DNA of 64,000 nt from Planctomycetaceae bacterium (GCA_020638975.1 JACKHN010000002.1:310001-374000); one strand, 5' to 3'. Numbered from the stretch's first letter, positions 28,392 through 38,016 are shown. The notes: generated by a model from the letters alone, not told the origin. Numbers and translations are program-made.

Positions 28392-29390
28392 ATGTCCCAC
28401 CCAACTTCGCAGCCTCATCGCAAAGCCTTCACGCTGGTCGAACTCCTGGTCGTCATCGCGATCATCGGAATACTCGTGGCGTTGTTGCTGCCCGCTGTTC
28501 AGGCCGCACGAGAAGCCGCACGCCGGATGTCTTGCGGAAACAATCTGAAGCAGATTGGTTTAGCGCTTCACAATTACCACGATACGTACAAGGCTTTCCC
28601 TCCTTCGGCATTCATACCGAAAGGAGGAACCGCCGACAGTTTCTCCCCTCAAGCCCGATTACTGTCCTTTCTTGAGCAAGAGAATCTCCAAGATCTGATT
28701 GACTGGAATATCCCCTACGCGTCGCAACCCGCAGTTACGCAACAGCGAATCGCGACGTACATCTGCCCCAGCGACATTGGAGATCGCGAGCGCCCCGACG
28801 GAGCGATAACCCACTATCCGCTCACTTACGGCATCAACATGGGAACATGGTTCGTCCATGATCCCGTACAGCAACAGGGAGGCAGCGGGATCGCTTACCC
28901 TAACGGTCGGATCAACTTCGCGTCTGTCACCGACGGTACAAGCAACACGCTGGCGTTCGGCGAGGTGAAAGCTTGGAATCCCTATTTGCGAGACGGAGCG
29001 TCTCCAAGTGCGGCACCGGGCTCACCGATTCCGGCGACGCCTGCGGATGTCGTCGGATATGGCGGCAACTTCAAATCAAACTCCGGTCATACGGAGTGGG
29101 TCGACGGTCGCGCACACCAATGTGGTTTTACAGGAACATTTCCGCCCAACACCAAGTTCGTTTACATGGACAGCGGAGTAGAATACGACATTGATTTCAA
29201 TTCCTCCCGCGAAGGGAAAGTGAACAATCAAGTCACTTACGCCGTCGTTACGTCACGCAGCTATCATCCCGGTGGCGCTCAAGTTGGCTTGGTTGACGGC
29301 TCTGTTCGATTTGCTTCCGAGACCGTCGATCTGTCGGTCTGGCGAGGCTATGCGACACGCGATGGAGGCGAGGTGCCTGGTGAGCTGTAA
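28392..29390 (+). CDS. DUF1559 protein with type IV pilin-like N-terminus
   Basis: 332 aa. The N-terminus is a prepilin-type signal: basic residues, then A/FTLVELLVVIAIIGILVAL with the usual Glu at +5; Ala replaces Gly at the cleavage position, a tolerated variant. Then follows the signature AAREAARRMSCGNNLKQIGLALHNYHD of planctomycete DUF1559 proteins, a family present in many copies per genome, and the C-terminal YHPGGAQVGLVDGSVRF (H-x-G...DG) motif. These proteins are thought to pass through type II secretion/pilus machinery; their role is not known. GAGGAAG upstream supports the start. Confidence 0.93.
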   Translation: MSHPTSQPHRKAFTLVELLVVIAIIGILVALLLPAVQAAREAARRMSCGNNLKQIGLALHNYHDTYKAFPPSAFIPKGGTADSFSPQARLLSFLEQENLQDLIDWNIPYASQPAVTQQRIATYICPSDIGDRERPDGAITHYPLTYGINMGTWFVHDPVQQQGGSGIAYPNGRINFASVTDGTSNTLAFGEVKAWNPYLRDGASPSAAPGSPIPATPADVVGYGGNFKSNSGHTEWVDGRAHQCGFTGTFPPNTKFVYMDSGVEYDIDFNSSREGKVNNQVTYAVVTSRSYHPGGAQVGLVDGSVRFASETVDLSVWRGYATRDGGEVPGEL

Positions 29391-29411
29391 GGCAATCACT
29401 CAGATATCCCT

Positions 29412-29594
29412 ATGGAAAATCAACCGGTCAACGACGGCGAGCCGCAACTGAGCGTCGACCGTACGGATACATCGCCTCGGCAGTGGACTTCAAGGGAACT
29501 CCTGGAAGGCCACACCGAGGCGATTATTGTTCATGCAGGCGAGATCTATCGATTGCGATGCACTCGCAACAATAAATTGATTCTTCACAAGTAG
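29412..29594 (+). CDS. hemP: Hemin uptake protein HemP
   Basis: 60 aa. The C-terminal half matches HemP: S-R-E-L-L, then I-x-H-A-G-E-I-Y-R-L-R-C-T-R-N-N-K-L-I-L-H-K, the hallmark of this small family linked to heme and iron uptake. The N-terminal 25 residues are a polar extension. It lies 21 bases after the DUF1559 gene on the same strand; no TonB receptor or Fur-type gene is nearby, so its usual partners are elsewhere. It ends just before the converging YkgJ-type gene. Confidence 0.8.
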   Translation: MENQPVNDGEPQLSVDRTDTSPRQWTSRELLEGHTEAIIVHAGEIYRLRCTRNNKLILHK

Positions 29595-29601
29595 ATACAC
29601 G

Positions 29602-30021
29602 CTAGACGTGGAAGACTTTGCGCTGCGACTCGATGTGTTCAAGTTGATAGAGCTTGCCCTTGCCGCTGCCAGGACAGACTTCGCAGGTCTCGGCCCATGC
29701 TTCTGGCGACTTGACGTTTGAATCCCAGAAGGGCCAAGTTCGGCATTGGCGTGGACGCGCATGGTAAACCGTGCATTTACGGTTTTCCGTATCGAAGAAA
29801 ACGCAGTCGCCATTGGGAAACTCGCGTAGGCTGCGGCGAATGCCAATCTTGCGCACGTACTCGTCCTCAAACGCCTCGACGTTCGCTTCCCCTATTTCGG
29901 CAGCGATGGCTTCGATCTCCGCTTGATTTACCCAAACATAGCCGGGCGCACCTGTGCAGCAGTCACCGCATTGAGAACACTTAAACCGTAATCCATCCTT
30001 GTACCAAGGCTCTTCAGCCAT
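29602..30021 (-). CDS. YkgJ-family cysteine cluster protein
   Basis: 139 aa from the ATG at 30021, preceded by AAGGAGAG; a longer frame to 30048 lacks a site. Cysteines cluster as in the YkgJ/UPF0153 family: FKCSQCGDCCTG near the N-terminus, then RKCTVYHARPRQCRTWPFW and CEVCPG. These are proposed zinc or iron-sulfur ligands; the family's role is not firmly known. The ATG lies 24 bases past the aminotransferase stop on the same strand, so the two probably share a transcript. Confidence 0.88.
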   Translation of the reverse strand: MAEEPWYKDGLRFKCSQCGDCCTGAPGYVWVNQAEIEAIAAEIGEANVEAFEDEYVRKIGIRRSLREFPNGDCVFFDTENRKCTVYHARPRQCRTWPFWDSNVKSPEAWAETCEVCPGSGKGKLYQLEHIESQRKVFHV

Positions 30022-30044
30022 TCGTGACTCTCCTTGCTGCATCG

Positions 30045-31217
30045 TCATATTGCGGAAGCTGCGATCTCGTCGACTGCTTGGATCGCGTGGTCAACTTGTT
30101 CAACCGTCGTGAACGCTCCGATGCTGAACCGAACGGTACCACCTCGTTCACTGGTTCCCAGGCTCGTATGCATAAGAGGTGCACAGTGAAATCCGCTGCG
30201 CACCTGAACGGAGTAGGCCGCGTCCAACATGGTAGCAACCTCCTGCGGATCGTAACTCTCGATCGTGATACTGACTACCCCCACTCGGCTTTCTGCATCT
30301 CGAGGGCCTAAGACCCTAACGCGATGGAGCGATTGAAAACCGTTTAGCAGTCGTTCGACAAGCCGCATTTCGTCTCGCCTGACTTCGTCGAGAGTCCGCT
30401 CCGCCAAGAATGCCAGTGCGGCACCCAACCCCAGAATACCCGGCACATTGTGATTTCCAGACTCGTATTTATCGGGGAGTGTATCCGGTTGCCAATCGTT
30501 TTCGCTGGCCGTCCCAGTGCCGCCTTGCCGGATTGTGTCTAGCTGCGATTCAATTCCTGGCGCGATGTAAAGAATACCTGTCCCCAAGGGGCCGAGCAGT
30601 CCTTTGTGCCCGGGGGCGGCGATCAAATCAGCGTGGAGTTGTCTCGCCAACACCGGAAGGTGCCCAAGTGATTGAGCAGCATCGAGGAGGAATCGAATGC
30701 CATGCGACTTGGCGATCGCTCCGACTTCTTCAACTGGCTGAATGGCGCCGGTGACGTTGGAAGCGTGTGTTAGTACGAACATCTTCGTATTGCGGGTGAT
30801 CGCCTCCTCGAATGCTGTAGGGTCAACGACTCCGTTCGAACCACACACCACCCGAGTTACTGTAACACCGGCGCTCCGTTCGAGTTCCCGCAAGGGTCGC
30901 AGCACGGAGTTGTGCTCACATCCTGTCGTAACAACATGATCACCCGGTCGGAGTAAACCATGAATCGCCAAATTCAGTGAGTCCGTTCCGTTCGACGTAT
31001 AGATGATTCGACGCGGGTCGGATTCGCCCAGCAACCGAGCAACTCGATTGCGAGTGTCGTTAATCGCTCGCTCGACTTCTACCGCTTCGCCGTAGGTGCC
31101 ACGCCCAGACGGAGCCCCATTATGACGCTGATATCGATCGATCGCGTCGTAGACTGCGGCAGGCTTGGGCCAACTGGTTGCAGCGTTGTCGAGATAGATT
31201 CGATCCGTTGGCGGCAT
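30045..31217 (-). CDS. Class V aminotransferase, cysteine-desulfurase family
   Basis: 390 aa. PLP-dependent fold with YLDNAATSWPKP at the N-terminus, the pyridoxal-phosphate Lys in APGHKGLLG, and a Cys in RSGFHCAPL at the position of the active-site Cys of SufS/CsdA-type desulfurases. It resembles the TIGR01977-type subgroup rather than IscS. It would release sulfur from cysteine, or act on a related substrate. Its partner downstream is a cysteine-cluster protein, which could be a metal-sulfur acceptor; that link is inference. No suf or isc scaffold genes are nearby. Confidence 0.87.
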   Translation of the reverse strand: MPPTDRIYLDNAATSWPKPAAVYDAIDRYQRHNGAPSGRGTYGEAVEVERAINDTRNRVARLLGESDPRRIIYTSNGTDSLNLAIHGLLRPGDHVVTTGCEHNSVLRPLRELERSAGVTVTRVVCGSNGVVDPTAFEEAITRNTKMFVLTHASNVTGAIQPVEEVGAIAKSHGIRFLLDAAQSLGHLPVLARQLHADLIAAPGHKGLLGPLGTGILYIAPGIESQLDTIRQGGTGTASENDWQPDTLPDKYESGNHNVPGILGLGAALAFLAERTLDEVRRDEMRLVERLLNGFQSLHRVRVLGPRDAESRVGVVSITIESYDPQEVATMLDAAYSVQVRSGFHCAPLMHTSLGTSERGGTVRFSIGAFTTVEQVDHAIQAVDEIAASAI

Positions 31218-31337
31218 TGTTATTCAGAAGGGCCGGGGAGTTCAAGCGACGCATGCCAGCGAGCGGCGTATAACTCGTCGACGAAACACATTGACAATCT
31301 ATCTCATGCCGCTTCGCGAATGATCGAGTTTCGGGTG

Positions 31338-32570
31338 CTAGTCTTCCAATCCCAAATGCTCCGCAGGAACATCCCGGAGGATTTCTTCGGTGCTCGTGAT
31401 GCCTTGAGCGACTTTGAGTAACGCTCCACGTCGGAACACAGTCATACCCGCCCGAATGGCCGCCTCCTCGATCGTCTGGCTTGGGGCGGCCTGCGAAACA
31501 AGGCGACGAAGCTCTTGATTGATCGTCATCACTTCGAATAAACCCGAGCGACCTACATATCCGAGATGGAAGCACTCTTCGCATCCACTCGGACCATAGA
31601 TCGCCTTGCCTTCGCCTTCGGAAAGCAAGGACTCGATCTCCTGGAAGGTCTGCGGCGAAAAGCTAATATCGTATTCAGACCGGCAGTTCGGGCATAAAGT
31701 CCGCACCAAGCGCTGTGCAATCACGCCCAGCAGACATCCCGACAAAAAGAATGGATGCGAGCCGAGTGCCAACATACTATGAATGGCACTCGCGGCTGTC
31801 GGCGCATGGAGTGTTGCCAACACGAGGTGACCGCTGTTCGCCGCACGCACAGCCGTCATCGCCGTTTCCTCGTCGCGGATCTCACCAATCATTATCACGT
31901 CCGGTGCCTGACGAAGCACGTTCCGCAACAGCTCGGGGAAGTCTAAGCCAAACTTCGAGTTTACTTGAGATTGCCGAATGCCATCGATCGCGTACTCAAT
32001 CGGATCTTCGAGCGTATTAATCTTACGAGCGCCGTCATTCAAATACTGTAGGCACGCATACAACGAAGTTGTCTTTCCGGTGCCCGTCGGACCGGTCACC
32101 AAGAGCAAGCCGCTTGGATGATTCAGCATGAACAACAGCTTGTTCAGATCGGCTCGGGACATTCCGAGTTCGTCGATACCGAACAGACCCATCGAGTGGT
32201 CCCATAATCGAAGCGCCATGTCTTCGCCGTGCAGCATCGGGGTTGAGTTAATGCGCAAGTCGAGTTTCCGCCCGCCGACATCGTGAATCAAGCGACCATC
32301 GGCAGCCCGCCGACGATCCGAGATATCCATTCCGGCAAGGGCTTTGAGATGGGTCATCATCTGGCGACCGTGTTCGGTTGACACCACCGCTAATTTCTCG
32401 ATCGACCCCATCCGTCGGATGCTAGCGGTGACGAAGCGTTCGTCACTGAGCAAAAAGAGATCGCTCGCTCGCAACTGAGCTGCCTGTTCGAGTAATGCGT
32501 TAACCGCCTCGCCAGCTTCCATCTTGACGAGGTCAGTAATTCGAAACCTTCCCGTGGGGGCTTGGCTCAT
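31338..32570 (-). CDS. GspE/PilB-type secretion ATPase, short form
   Basis: 410 aa. A PilT/GspE core is complete: Walker A GPTGTGKT (about 160-167), Asp box INTLEDPIEY, Walker B MIGEIRDEETA, His box ATLHAPTA, and a four-Cys zinc motif (LCPNC and GCEEC). These motors power type II secretion or type IV pili at the inner membrane. The N-terminal MshEN-type domain of full-length GspE/PilB (about 550 aa) is absent. Its start codon overlaps the stop of the STAS gene upstream (TGATG), an uncommon pairing. Confidence 0.92.
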   Translation of the reverse strand: MSQAPTGRFRITDLVKMEAGEAVNALLEQAAQLRASDLFLLSDERFVTASIRRMGSIEKLAVVSTEHGRQMMTHLKALAGMDISDRRRAADGRLIHDVGGRKLDLRINSTPMLHGEDMALRLWDHSMGLFGIDELGMSRADLNKLLFMLNHPSGLLLVTGPTGTGKTTSLYACLQYLNDGARKINTLEDPIEYAIDGIRQSQVNSKFGLDFPELLRNVLRQAPDVIMIGEIRDEETAMTAVRAANSGHLVLATLHAPTAASAIHSMLALGSHPFFLSGCLLGVIAQRLVRTLCPNCRSEYDISFSPQTFQEIESLLSEGEGKAIYGPSGCEECFHLGYVGRSGLFEVMTINQELRRLVSQAAPSQTIEEAAIRAGMTVFRRGALLKVAQGITSTEEILRDVPAEHLGLED

Positions 32571-32920
32571 CAGGCTTCTCCTCCGAGTTTCTGAATAGCT
32601 TCCGCTTCGCTACCTGCGATTTGAAAAACCGCGTGCAGATTGAGAACCTTGAGAACATTGTTCGCAATCGGTGATAGCGAGTGCAGCACAAGCTTGCCGC
32701 CATGTTCCGAAGACCGCTTTTGCGATACGAGCAACCAGTTCACGCCGCTCGAATCCAGCGACGCGACCTCACTTAGGTCAACGACCATCCTGCGACTGTA
32801 GGCATCCTCGCCGACCGTGTCGACGAACGGATCATCGACTTCTACGTCCCGTTGCGAAACTCGACCTTCGACACGAAGAAGTACCGGGTCACCGTTGACA
32901 GATTCGACGGTTACTTTCAT
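32570..32920 (-). CDS. STAS-domain protein, anti-sigma-factor-antagonist type
   Basis: 116 aa from the ATG at 32920; the frame runs further upstream but that part is not protein-like. STAS features are clear: RRMVVDLSEVASLDSSGVNWLL, with the Ser pair at the position phosphorylated in SpoIIAA/RsbV, then KLVLHSLSP and VLKVLNLHAVF. It would bind and be phosphorylated by an anti-sigma kinase in the cytoplasm, but no such kinase is adjacent. The stop overlaps the GspE start, so the two are translationally coupled. Confidence 0.88.
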   Translation of the reverse strand: MKVTVESVNGDPVLLRVEGRVSQRDVEVDDPFVDTVGEDAYSRRMVVDLSEVASLDSSGVNWLLVSQKRSSEHGGKLVLHSLSPIANNVLKVLNLHAVFQIAGSEAEAIQKLGGEA

Positions 32921-33471
32921 GCGACTTTTCCGTGAAGGCAGGGAATTCCGAGGAGCGAGCGCTTGGACGGCCATTAATCTAATTCTCCAGCAACTGGGTC
33001 GCAAGCCACGGTTGAACGCCTTTTTGCAACTTGGCGGGCCGGGCTCAAACTTCAGGAACGCTTGAACTCTCCGTATTTGATTCGGCTGATTTGACCATTT
33101 GAATGAACGTGCATAGTATTCTTCGACGCCCTTCAATGCCTAGTTCAATAGGCAGCGACGTGCCAGGACGCACATTCGTCGCAACGGGTTTTATACGCAG
33201 AACTGGGGTCAACTAGGGCAGCTAAACCCCCTCGGTTTGACTTCTGACGATTAGTCGAGTCGCGCGTGCAGAATCTCGTTTGTGATTTTTTGACCATGGG
33301 CAAAACGTGATCTATAGTTTTTTGGCTGAACTCCGTCCTTAGCTTCTTCAGCCAAGATCCATGTGAATCCTGACCACGTACGTTGCCACCGAGTCCTCCG
33401 TCTTTTGGTCCTTTGACTTAAAAGTTCACCGGCAGCAGCGCACGTTCCCTCCCCAAAGATGGAACTTCACT
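32921..33471. other. Divergent intergenic region with a hairpin
   Basis: About 550 bases between the divergent STAS and S41 protease genes, so both promoters are expected here. One imperfect feature was seen: TTGGCTGAA at 33322-33330 pairs with TTCAGCCAA at 33347-33355 over a 16-base loop. No T-run follows on either strand in the direction needed for a terminator. No coding frame looks convincing. Confidence 0.4.
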
Positions 33472-35127
33472 ATGCGAAGTAGGACTTCGATCCTGCGCCG
33501 ATTGGCGTTGTCGCTCGTAATTGTCGCCACCGGACTTCCCGGGCTGGCTCGTGGACAAGTGCGAATCCCTTCTGCCGCCTTGGCCGACGTTGCCGAGTTG
33601 GAATCGATCTTCCGCGTCGGAGATCAATTGGAACGGGAACGCCGCTGGGGCGAGGCGCTGTCGCATTACGAGAAAGCTCGTAAAGATCACCCGGGGCGAC
33701 AAGAAATCGAGCACCGCTTAACGGTCGCGAGATTTCACTATGAAGTCGTTCGGCGATATTCCGACACCAGCTTTATCGAGACCGTTCGCACCATTGGCGA
33801 GCAGGGCTCGCTCGATTTGTACGGAGAAGTACTGCTCAAGATTCAAGCCCATCACGTACAGCGAGCCGACTGGAATCAGTTGATCGAGCGCGGACTGACC
33901 GCGATGGAAGTCGCCATTGCCGAGCCGAGTTTCCGCCGGCAGCATCGCTTCGATATTCCCGAAGAGTCAGCGATGTCGCTGCTGGCCGATATTCGGCAGC
34001 ACTTCGAGGCAGTTCCCGTCTATTCGAGGCACGATGCTCGACAGCGAGTCGACGAGATCGCCGACGTCCTCGAGCAGAGACTTCAACTCCCGAGTGCCGT
34101 GACGGTTTCAGAGTTCACCTGCGCTGCAGCGGCCTCACTCGATGACTACTCCGCCTTTCTGACGGGGAATCAACTGGATGACATCTTGTCTCAGATCGAG
34201 GGAAATTTCGTTGGCCTCGGAATCGAGCTAAAAGCCGAGGACAAAGCATTGCGAATCGTCAGTGTTATCCCGGGCGGACCAGCTGATCAAGGTGGTATCG
34301 TGACGGGCGATCGAATCGTCGAAGTCGACGGCCAATCGACGCGAGACATCTCGACCGACAAGGCAGCGGACATGCTGAAAGGAATCGAGGGAAGTCTCGT
34401 GAACTTGGTGCTGCTCGACCCCAGTGGCGAGACGCGTCGACTGCGACTCACGCGGACTCGCGTCGATGTGCCAAGCGTCGACACGATTCAGATCGTCGAC
34501 AAAGATTACGGCATTGGCTATTTTCGCTTGTCCAGTTTCCAAAAGACGACGAACCGAGATGTCGATGCTGCATTGTGGAAGCTGCATCAACAGGGAATGC
34601 GCAGTTTGATCGTCGATGTTCGCGGTAACCCGGGTGGATTGCTGACTGCCGCCGTGGAAGTTGCGGATAAGTTTGTATCCCAAGGCGACATCGTGTCGAC
34701 TCGCGGTCGTAGCTCCGGCGAAGATTTCGATTACAAGGCACATGCAGTCGGAACATGGCGCGTACCGTTGATCGTGTTGATCGATGGCGACTCGGCGAGT
34801 GCCAGCGAGATCTTTGCGGGCGCAATCCACGATCATCGACGCGGGACGTTAGTCGGAACACGGAGCTACGGGAAAGGAAGTGTTCAAGGCATTTTCCCTC
34901 TCAGTGTGGCCAATGCCGGTATTCGCTTGACGACCGCAAAGTTCTACTCGCCGAGCGGCCAAGCGATCAGTCATCGTGGCGTTGAGCCGGACGTCGAAGT
35001 GAAAGCGACCGAGCAGACATTGGCGGCGAAGCCGATCGATAACCTCTTGCCGATCGTGGACCAACACCGTGATGCAGCACTCACCGCCAGCCTCCAAATC
35101 GCACGTCAGCAATTGAGCCAGCGTTAA
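33472..35127 (+). CDS. S41-family C-terminal processing protease with PDZ domain
   Basis: 551 aa. Signal peptide at residues 1-28 (LVIVATGLPGLARG-Q). A helical N-terminal region with a TPR-like segment (about 40-85) precedes a PDZ domain (about 240-330) and the S41 catalytic core: RGNPGGLL, the nucleophile-bearing GDSASASE (Ser about 443) and SYGKGSVQ (Lys about 468), giving the Ser-Lys dyad. These proteases trim or degrade proteins from their C-terminus in the periplasm. It is a lone gene between divergent and convergent neighbours. Confidence 0.93.
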   Translation: MRSRTSILRRLALSLVIVATGLPGLARGQVRIPSAALADVAELESIFRVGDQLERERRWGEALSHYEKARKDHPGRQEIEHRLTVARFHYEVVRRYSDTSFIETVRTIGEQGSLDLYGEVLLKIQAHHVQRADWNQLIERGLTAMEVAIAEPSFRRQHRFDIPEESAMSLLADIRQHFEAVPVYSRHDARQRVDEIADVLEQRLQLPSAVTVSEFTCAAAASLDDYSAFLTGNQLDDILSQIEGNFVGLGIELKAEDKALRIVSVIPGGPADQGGIVTGDRIVEVDGQSTRDISTDKAADMLKGIEGSLVNLVLLDPSGETRRLRLTRTRVDVPSVDTIQIVDKDYGIGYFRLSSFQKTTNRDVDAALWKLHQQGMRSLIVDVRGNPGGLLTAAVEVADKFVSQGDIVSTRGRSSGEDFDYKAHAVGTWRVPLIVLIDGDSASASEIFAGAIHDHRRGTLVGTRSYGKGSVQGIFPLSVANAGIRLTTAKFYSPSGQAISHRGVEPDVEVKATEQTLAAKPIDNLLPIVDQHRDAALTASLQIARQQLSQR

Positions 35128-35178
35128 GTCAGTGCGAGTTTTGGGTAGCCAATTCAATCCCGCCCAACGCGTTCGATC

Positions 35179-36177
35179 TTAGCTCAACTGGAGGACGTAC
35201 TTGCCGAACTGTGGCGAGGCTTTCATGGCCTCGATGGCCCGGTTTCCCTCCGCTAGAGGAAACGTCGCGTCAATAATTGGCTTGACGCCGTTCTGTTCCA
35301 CAAATGCGAGCATGTCGGCAAAGTCCTTTGGGGACCCCATCGTCGAACCTTGCAGTCGCAGTTGCTTCCAAAAGACCTTAAATAAGTCTAGCTTCTCTGG
35401 TGGCCCGACCGTTGCTCCGTAGTTCACGATCCGCCCGCCCGGTGCAGCAAGATTGATCAATGCTCCATAACCGCTGCCGCCAGCGCTGTCGATGATCAAG
35501 TTCGGCGATCCAACCTGTTTAGCCAACTCCTTGGACCAACCCTCCTCTCGATAGTTGAAGCCTCCTTCCGCCCCCAGGGCGATGGCCCGTGATATTTTCT
35601 CAGGTGATGAGGAAGTCACCCACGCTTTCGCTCCCGCTGCCACGGCGAACTGTAACGCGAACGTTGCCACGCCACCACCGATACCAGTGATCAAGACGGT
35701 CTCGCCACCTCGTAGCCCTCCTTGAGAGAACAATGCTCGATAAGCAGTCACACCCGCCAACGGCAAGGCGGCAGCTTCGTGCCAGGTCATCTGTCGGGGT
35801 TTCTCATGAAGCTGTGTCGCGGGCACGGTGACTTCGGTCGCAAAAGTCCCATCACGCGGCAGGCCAAGGATATTGAAGTCGTTCGACTGCGAAGTCTGGT
35901 TGCTGCCCCAGTCGAGGCCTGGGTTGATAATCACTTCCTTTCCGATCCACGAAGCGTCGACCGCATCACCGATCTGCGTCACGACCCCCGAACCGTCCGA
36001 CCCGAGGACAACCGGCGGCTTGATGCCCGGATAGAGTCCCTGCGTGATGAAATAGTCGCGACGGTTAAGCGAGGCTGACTTGAGTTGAACCACAACCTCC
36101 CCAGGTGCCGCGTTCAACGGCATCCGCTCTTCAAGTTCGAGTGGTTGATGAATTGCCTTGAGTGTGAGTGCTTTCAT
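35179..36177 (-). CDS. Zinc-independent quinone-oxidoreductase-like MDR enzyme
   Basis: 332 aa from the ATG at 36177, with AAAGGA upstream. It is a medium-chain dehydrogenase/reductase: GroES-like N-terminal domain with LNRRDYFITQGLYPG and VLGSDGSGVV, and a Rossmann domain with TGIGGGVATFALQFA. The structural-zinc cysteines of alcohol dehydrogenases are missing, so it fits the NADPH:quinone oxidoreductase or enoyl-reductase branch. Substrate unknown. It converges on the S41 protease gene. Confidence 0.86.
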   Translation of the reverse strand: MKALTLKAIHQPLELEERMPLNAAPGEVVVQLKSASLNRRDYFITQGLYPGIKPPVVLGSDGSGVVTQIGDAVDASWIGKEVIINPGLDWGSNQTSQSNDFNILGLPRDGTFATEVTVPATQLHEKPRQMTWHEAAALPLAGVTAYRALFSQGGLRGGETVLITGIGGGVATFALQFAVAAGAKAWVTSSSPEKISRAIALGAEGGFNYREEGWSKELAKQVGSPNLIIDSAGGSGYGALINLAAPGGRIVNYGATVGPPEKLDLFKVFWKQLRLQGSTMGSPKDFADMLAFVEQNGVKPIIDATFPLAEGNRAIEAMKASPQFGKYVLQLS

Positions 36178-36579
36178 GAGGATCCTTTGCTGTGGCTTGC
36201 ATTCCAACGGATTTCAAACGCTCGGTCCAATGCCACCAGTTGTCACGCTCCAACGGAGAGACGCCAACGAACGACCCCCAACGTATTGTTGGCCGCACAC
36301 ATCGGTCGTCCAACTAGATGGTTCGCGGTGGGCTGAAAAACATCGCCGCAACTCGAAGCACGCCCGAAAAACAACTTCCGTAGCGACACTCGTCAACGGC
36401 CCGTTGATTTTATACCGGATACAGGCTGGTATGTTTACACGATCGCGCTAAACTCGCGTTTGTCATTTTCGTTGACTATCCGACATCTCGTTCGATCACA
36501 CTCTGAGCTTGGAACAAGTTAGCGGCGGCACGCCCTGCCCATAACGGAAGAACGCAAAACCTTCGGCGGTCACTCGGGC
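36178..36579. other. Intergenic region, nothing recognised
   Basis: About 400 bases upstream of the MDR gene and downstream of the protease gene, both on the minus strand. The promoter of the MDR gene should be here. Several short frames cross it but none has a plausible start and composition, and I see no strong hairpin. Confidence 0.4.
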
Positions 36580-38016
36580 TTAGTGAAAAAGTATATCTGG
36601 GCCGACTTCGCCAGCGACTCCGTTCGGCAACTCAAGGGCGAACTGCAAGGACTGCTCGCCGTTACCTTCGAAGTGTTCGATGCGAAGCGGGTGATATCCG
36701 GCCTTCAGCCAGATCCGTTTACTCGCCTGTTTGGGCGGATGATTGCCGTCGTTATCGATGACTAACTCGTCATGCAAATAGACACGACTGCCATCGTCCG
36801 ACCGGATGATCACGCGATAGACGCCTTCGGTGGGAATCTTCAAATAGCCCGTCAGCGACAAGGCAAACGCGTCGGCTCGCTCTTGTTGTATTGCCGCCAA
36901 GTCGACCTTCGGCACAACACCCTCGCGGACGACTTCGAGTTCTGCAAACTTCGGCAGCAAACTGAATTGCCCATGATAGAACTTATATCTCAAGCCGGCT
37001 TCCGGGGCGGCGATGTCTACTCCGGAACGCCCTTCACCGCGACGTACTTTCAAATTGACATCCAGCATCTCGTCGGCGCGCCGCACTGAAAGCTTCAGCG
37101 ACTGCTCGGGTTTCGCTTCAAACAAGATCGCCAATTCCCAGTCGATGCAGTTCTGAATCGATCGTCCATTGACGGCGTTGATTTGATCACCGACAAGCAG
37201 ACCTGCCTCCCACGCGGCAGAATCGTCTGCCACGCTTCCGACCGTCGCTTGCCGACCGAACGCTTTCAATTCAATGCCGATGTTCACTCCAAGTACAAGT
37301 TCCGATTCCATCACATCGCCAAATCGCTCCCACACTCGATCGACGGGAATCGCCAATCCAACATTCTGCTCGTGAAGCGCCATCGCCGACACAATGCCAA
37401 TTAACTCGCCATCCATATTGATCAGCGGCCCACCCGAATTGCCTCGATTGCTCGCAGCATCAAACTGAATGTAACGGTCGCGGTAGTCCGTCTTGTAGCT
37501 CGTCATTATCAGAGCGTTTGGCCCGCCTTCGAGTACTTCCCGCGAACTGACAATGCCTGCGGTGTAGACCGTACCGCGACCGCCTGGGTTTCCTGCGACG
37601 ACGACGGTCTCGCCGTTAAGAATGTCGTGACTTCTTCCCAGGGGAATTACCGGCAACGGGTTTTGCAAACCCAGCAATTGCACCACCGCAATATCTTTCT
37701 CCGGCAATCGACCGACAACTCGGAATTGCAACGGGCGTCCATCACTCAACAGCGCGTGACCAGCGGGATTGGGGAGTACGTGGTTGTTCGTCAGCACGAA
37801 TCCCGCGGGATGAATCACTGTTCCGCTGCCCGACCCAATCTGGCCGCCGACGGTTGTGAAAAGTGAAACGACCGCTGGTTCAATTTGTTGAATGACTCGC
37901 ACGAGTGGAGTCATTCGCGGCGAATCGGCAGGCAGGCCTTCGCCAAAGACCGGTTGTACGAGACCAATCGTCGTGACAGCAGCGGTCAACAACCAAATGT
38001 TTCGTCTCAGTAACAT
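36580..38016 (-). CDS. Trypsin-like protease with PDZ and PA14-like domains
   Basis: 478 aa from the ATG at 38016, which puts a signal peptide (about 1-25, ending VFG-E) at the start; a longer frame to 38049 is possible. The protease domain keeps the triad: His 79 (TNNHVL), Asp 108 (KDIAVV) and Ser 194 (RGNSGGPL). A PDZ domain (about 250-330) follows. The last 135 residues form a PA14-like beta-barrel (YHGQFSLLPKF, then EGVYRVIIRSDDGSRVYL and the WLKAGYHPLRIEHFEG strand), a carbohydrate-binding or targeting module. The fusion suggests a Deg-type protease directed to a glycan surface; that role is inference. Confidence 0.88.
   Translation of the reverse strand: MLLRRNIWLLTAAVTTIGLVQPVFGEGLPADSPRMTPLVRVIQQIEPAVVSLFTTVGGQIGSGSGTVIHPAGFVLTNNHVLPNPAGHALLSDGRPLQFRVVGRLPEKDIAVVQLLGLQNPLPVIPLGRSHDILNGETVVVAGNPGGRGTVYTAGIVSSREVLEGGPNALIMTSYKTDYRDRYIQFDAASNRGNSGGPLINMDGELIGIVSAMALHEQNVGLAIPVDRVWERFGDVMESELVLGVNIGIELKAFGRQATVGSVADDSAAWEAGLLVGDQINAVNGRSIQNCIDWELAILFEAKPEQSLKLSVRRADEMLDVNLKVRRGEGRSGVDIAAPEAGLRYKFYHGQFSLLPKFAELEVVREGVVPKVDLAAIQQERADAFALSLTGYLKIPTEGVYRVIIRSDDGSRVYLHDELVIDNDGNHPPKQASKRIWLKAGYHPLRIEHFEGNGEQSLQFALELPNGVAGEVGPDILFH

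Noticed and set aside
33322..33355. Nine-base-pair hairpin between the STAS and S41 genes
   Set aside because: Considered as a terminator, but both flanking genes start nearby and read away from it, and no T-run follows.
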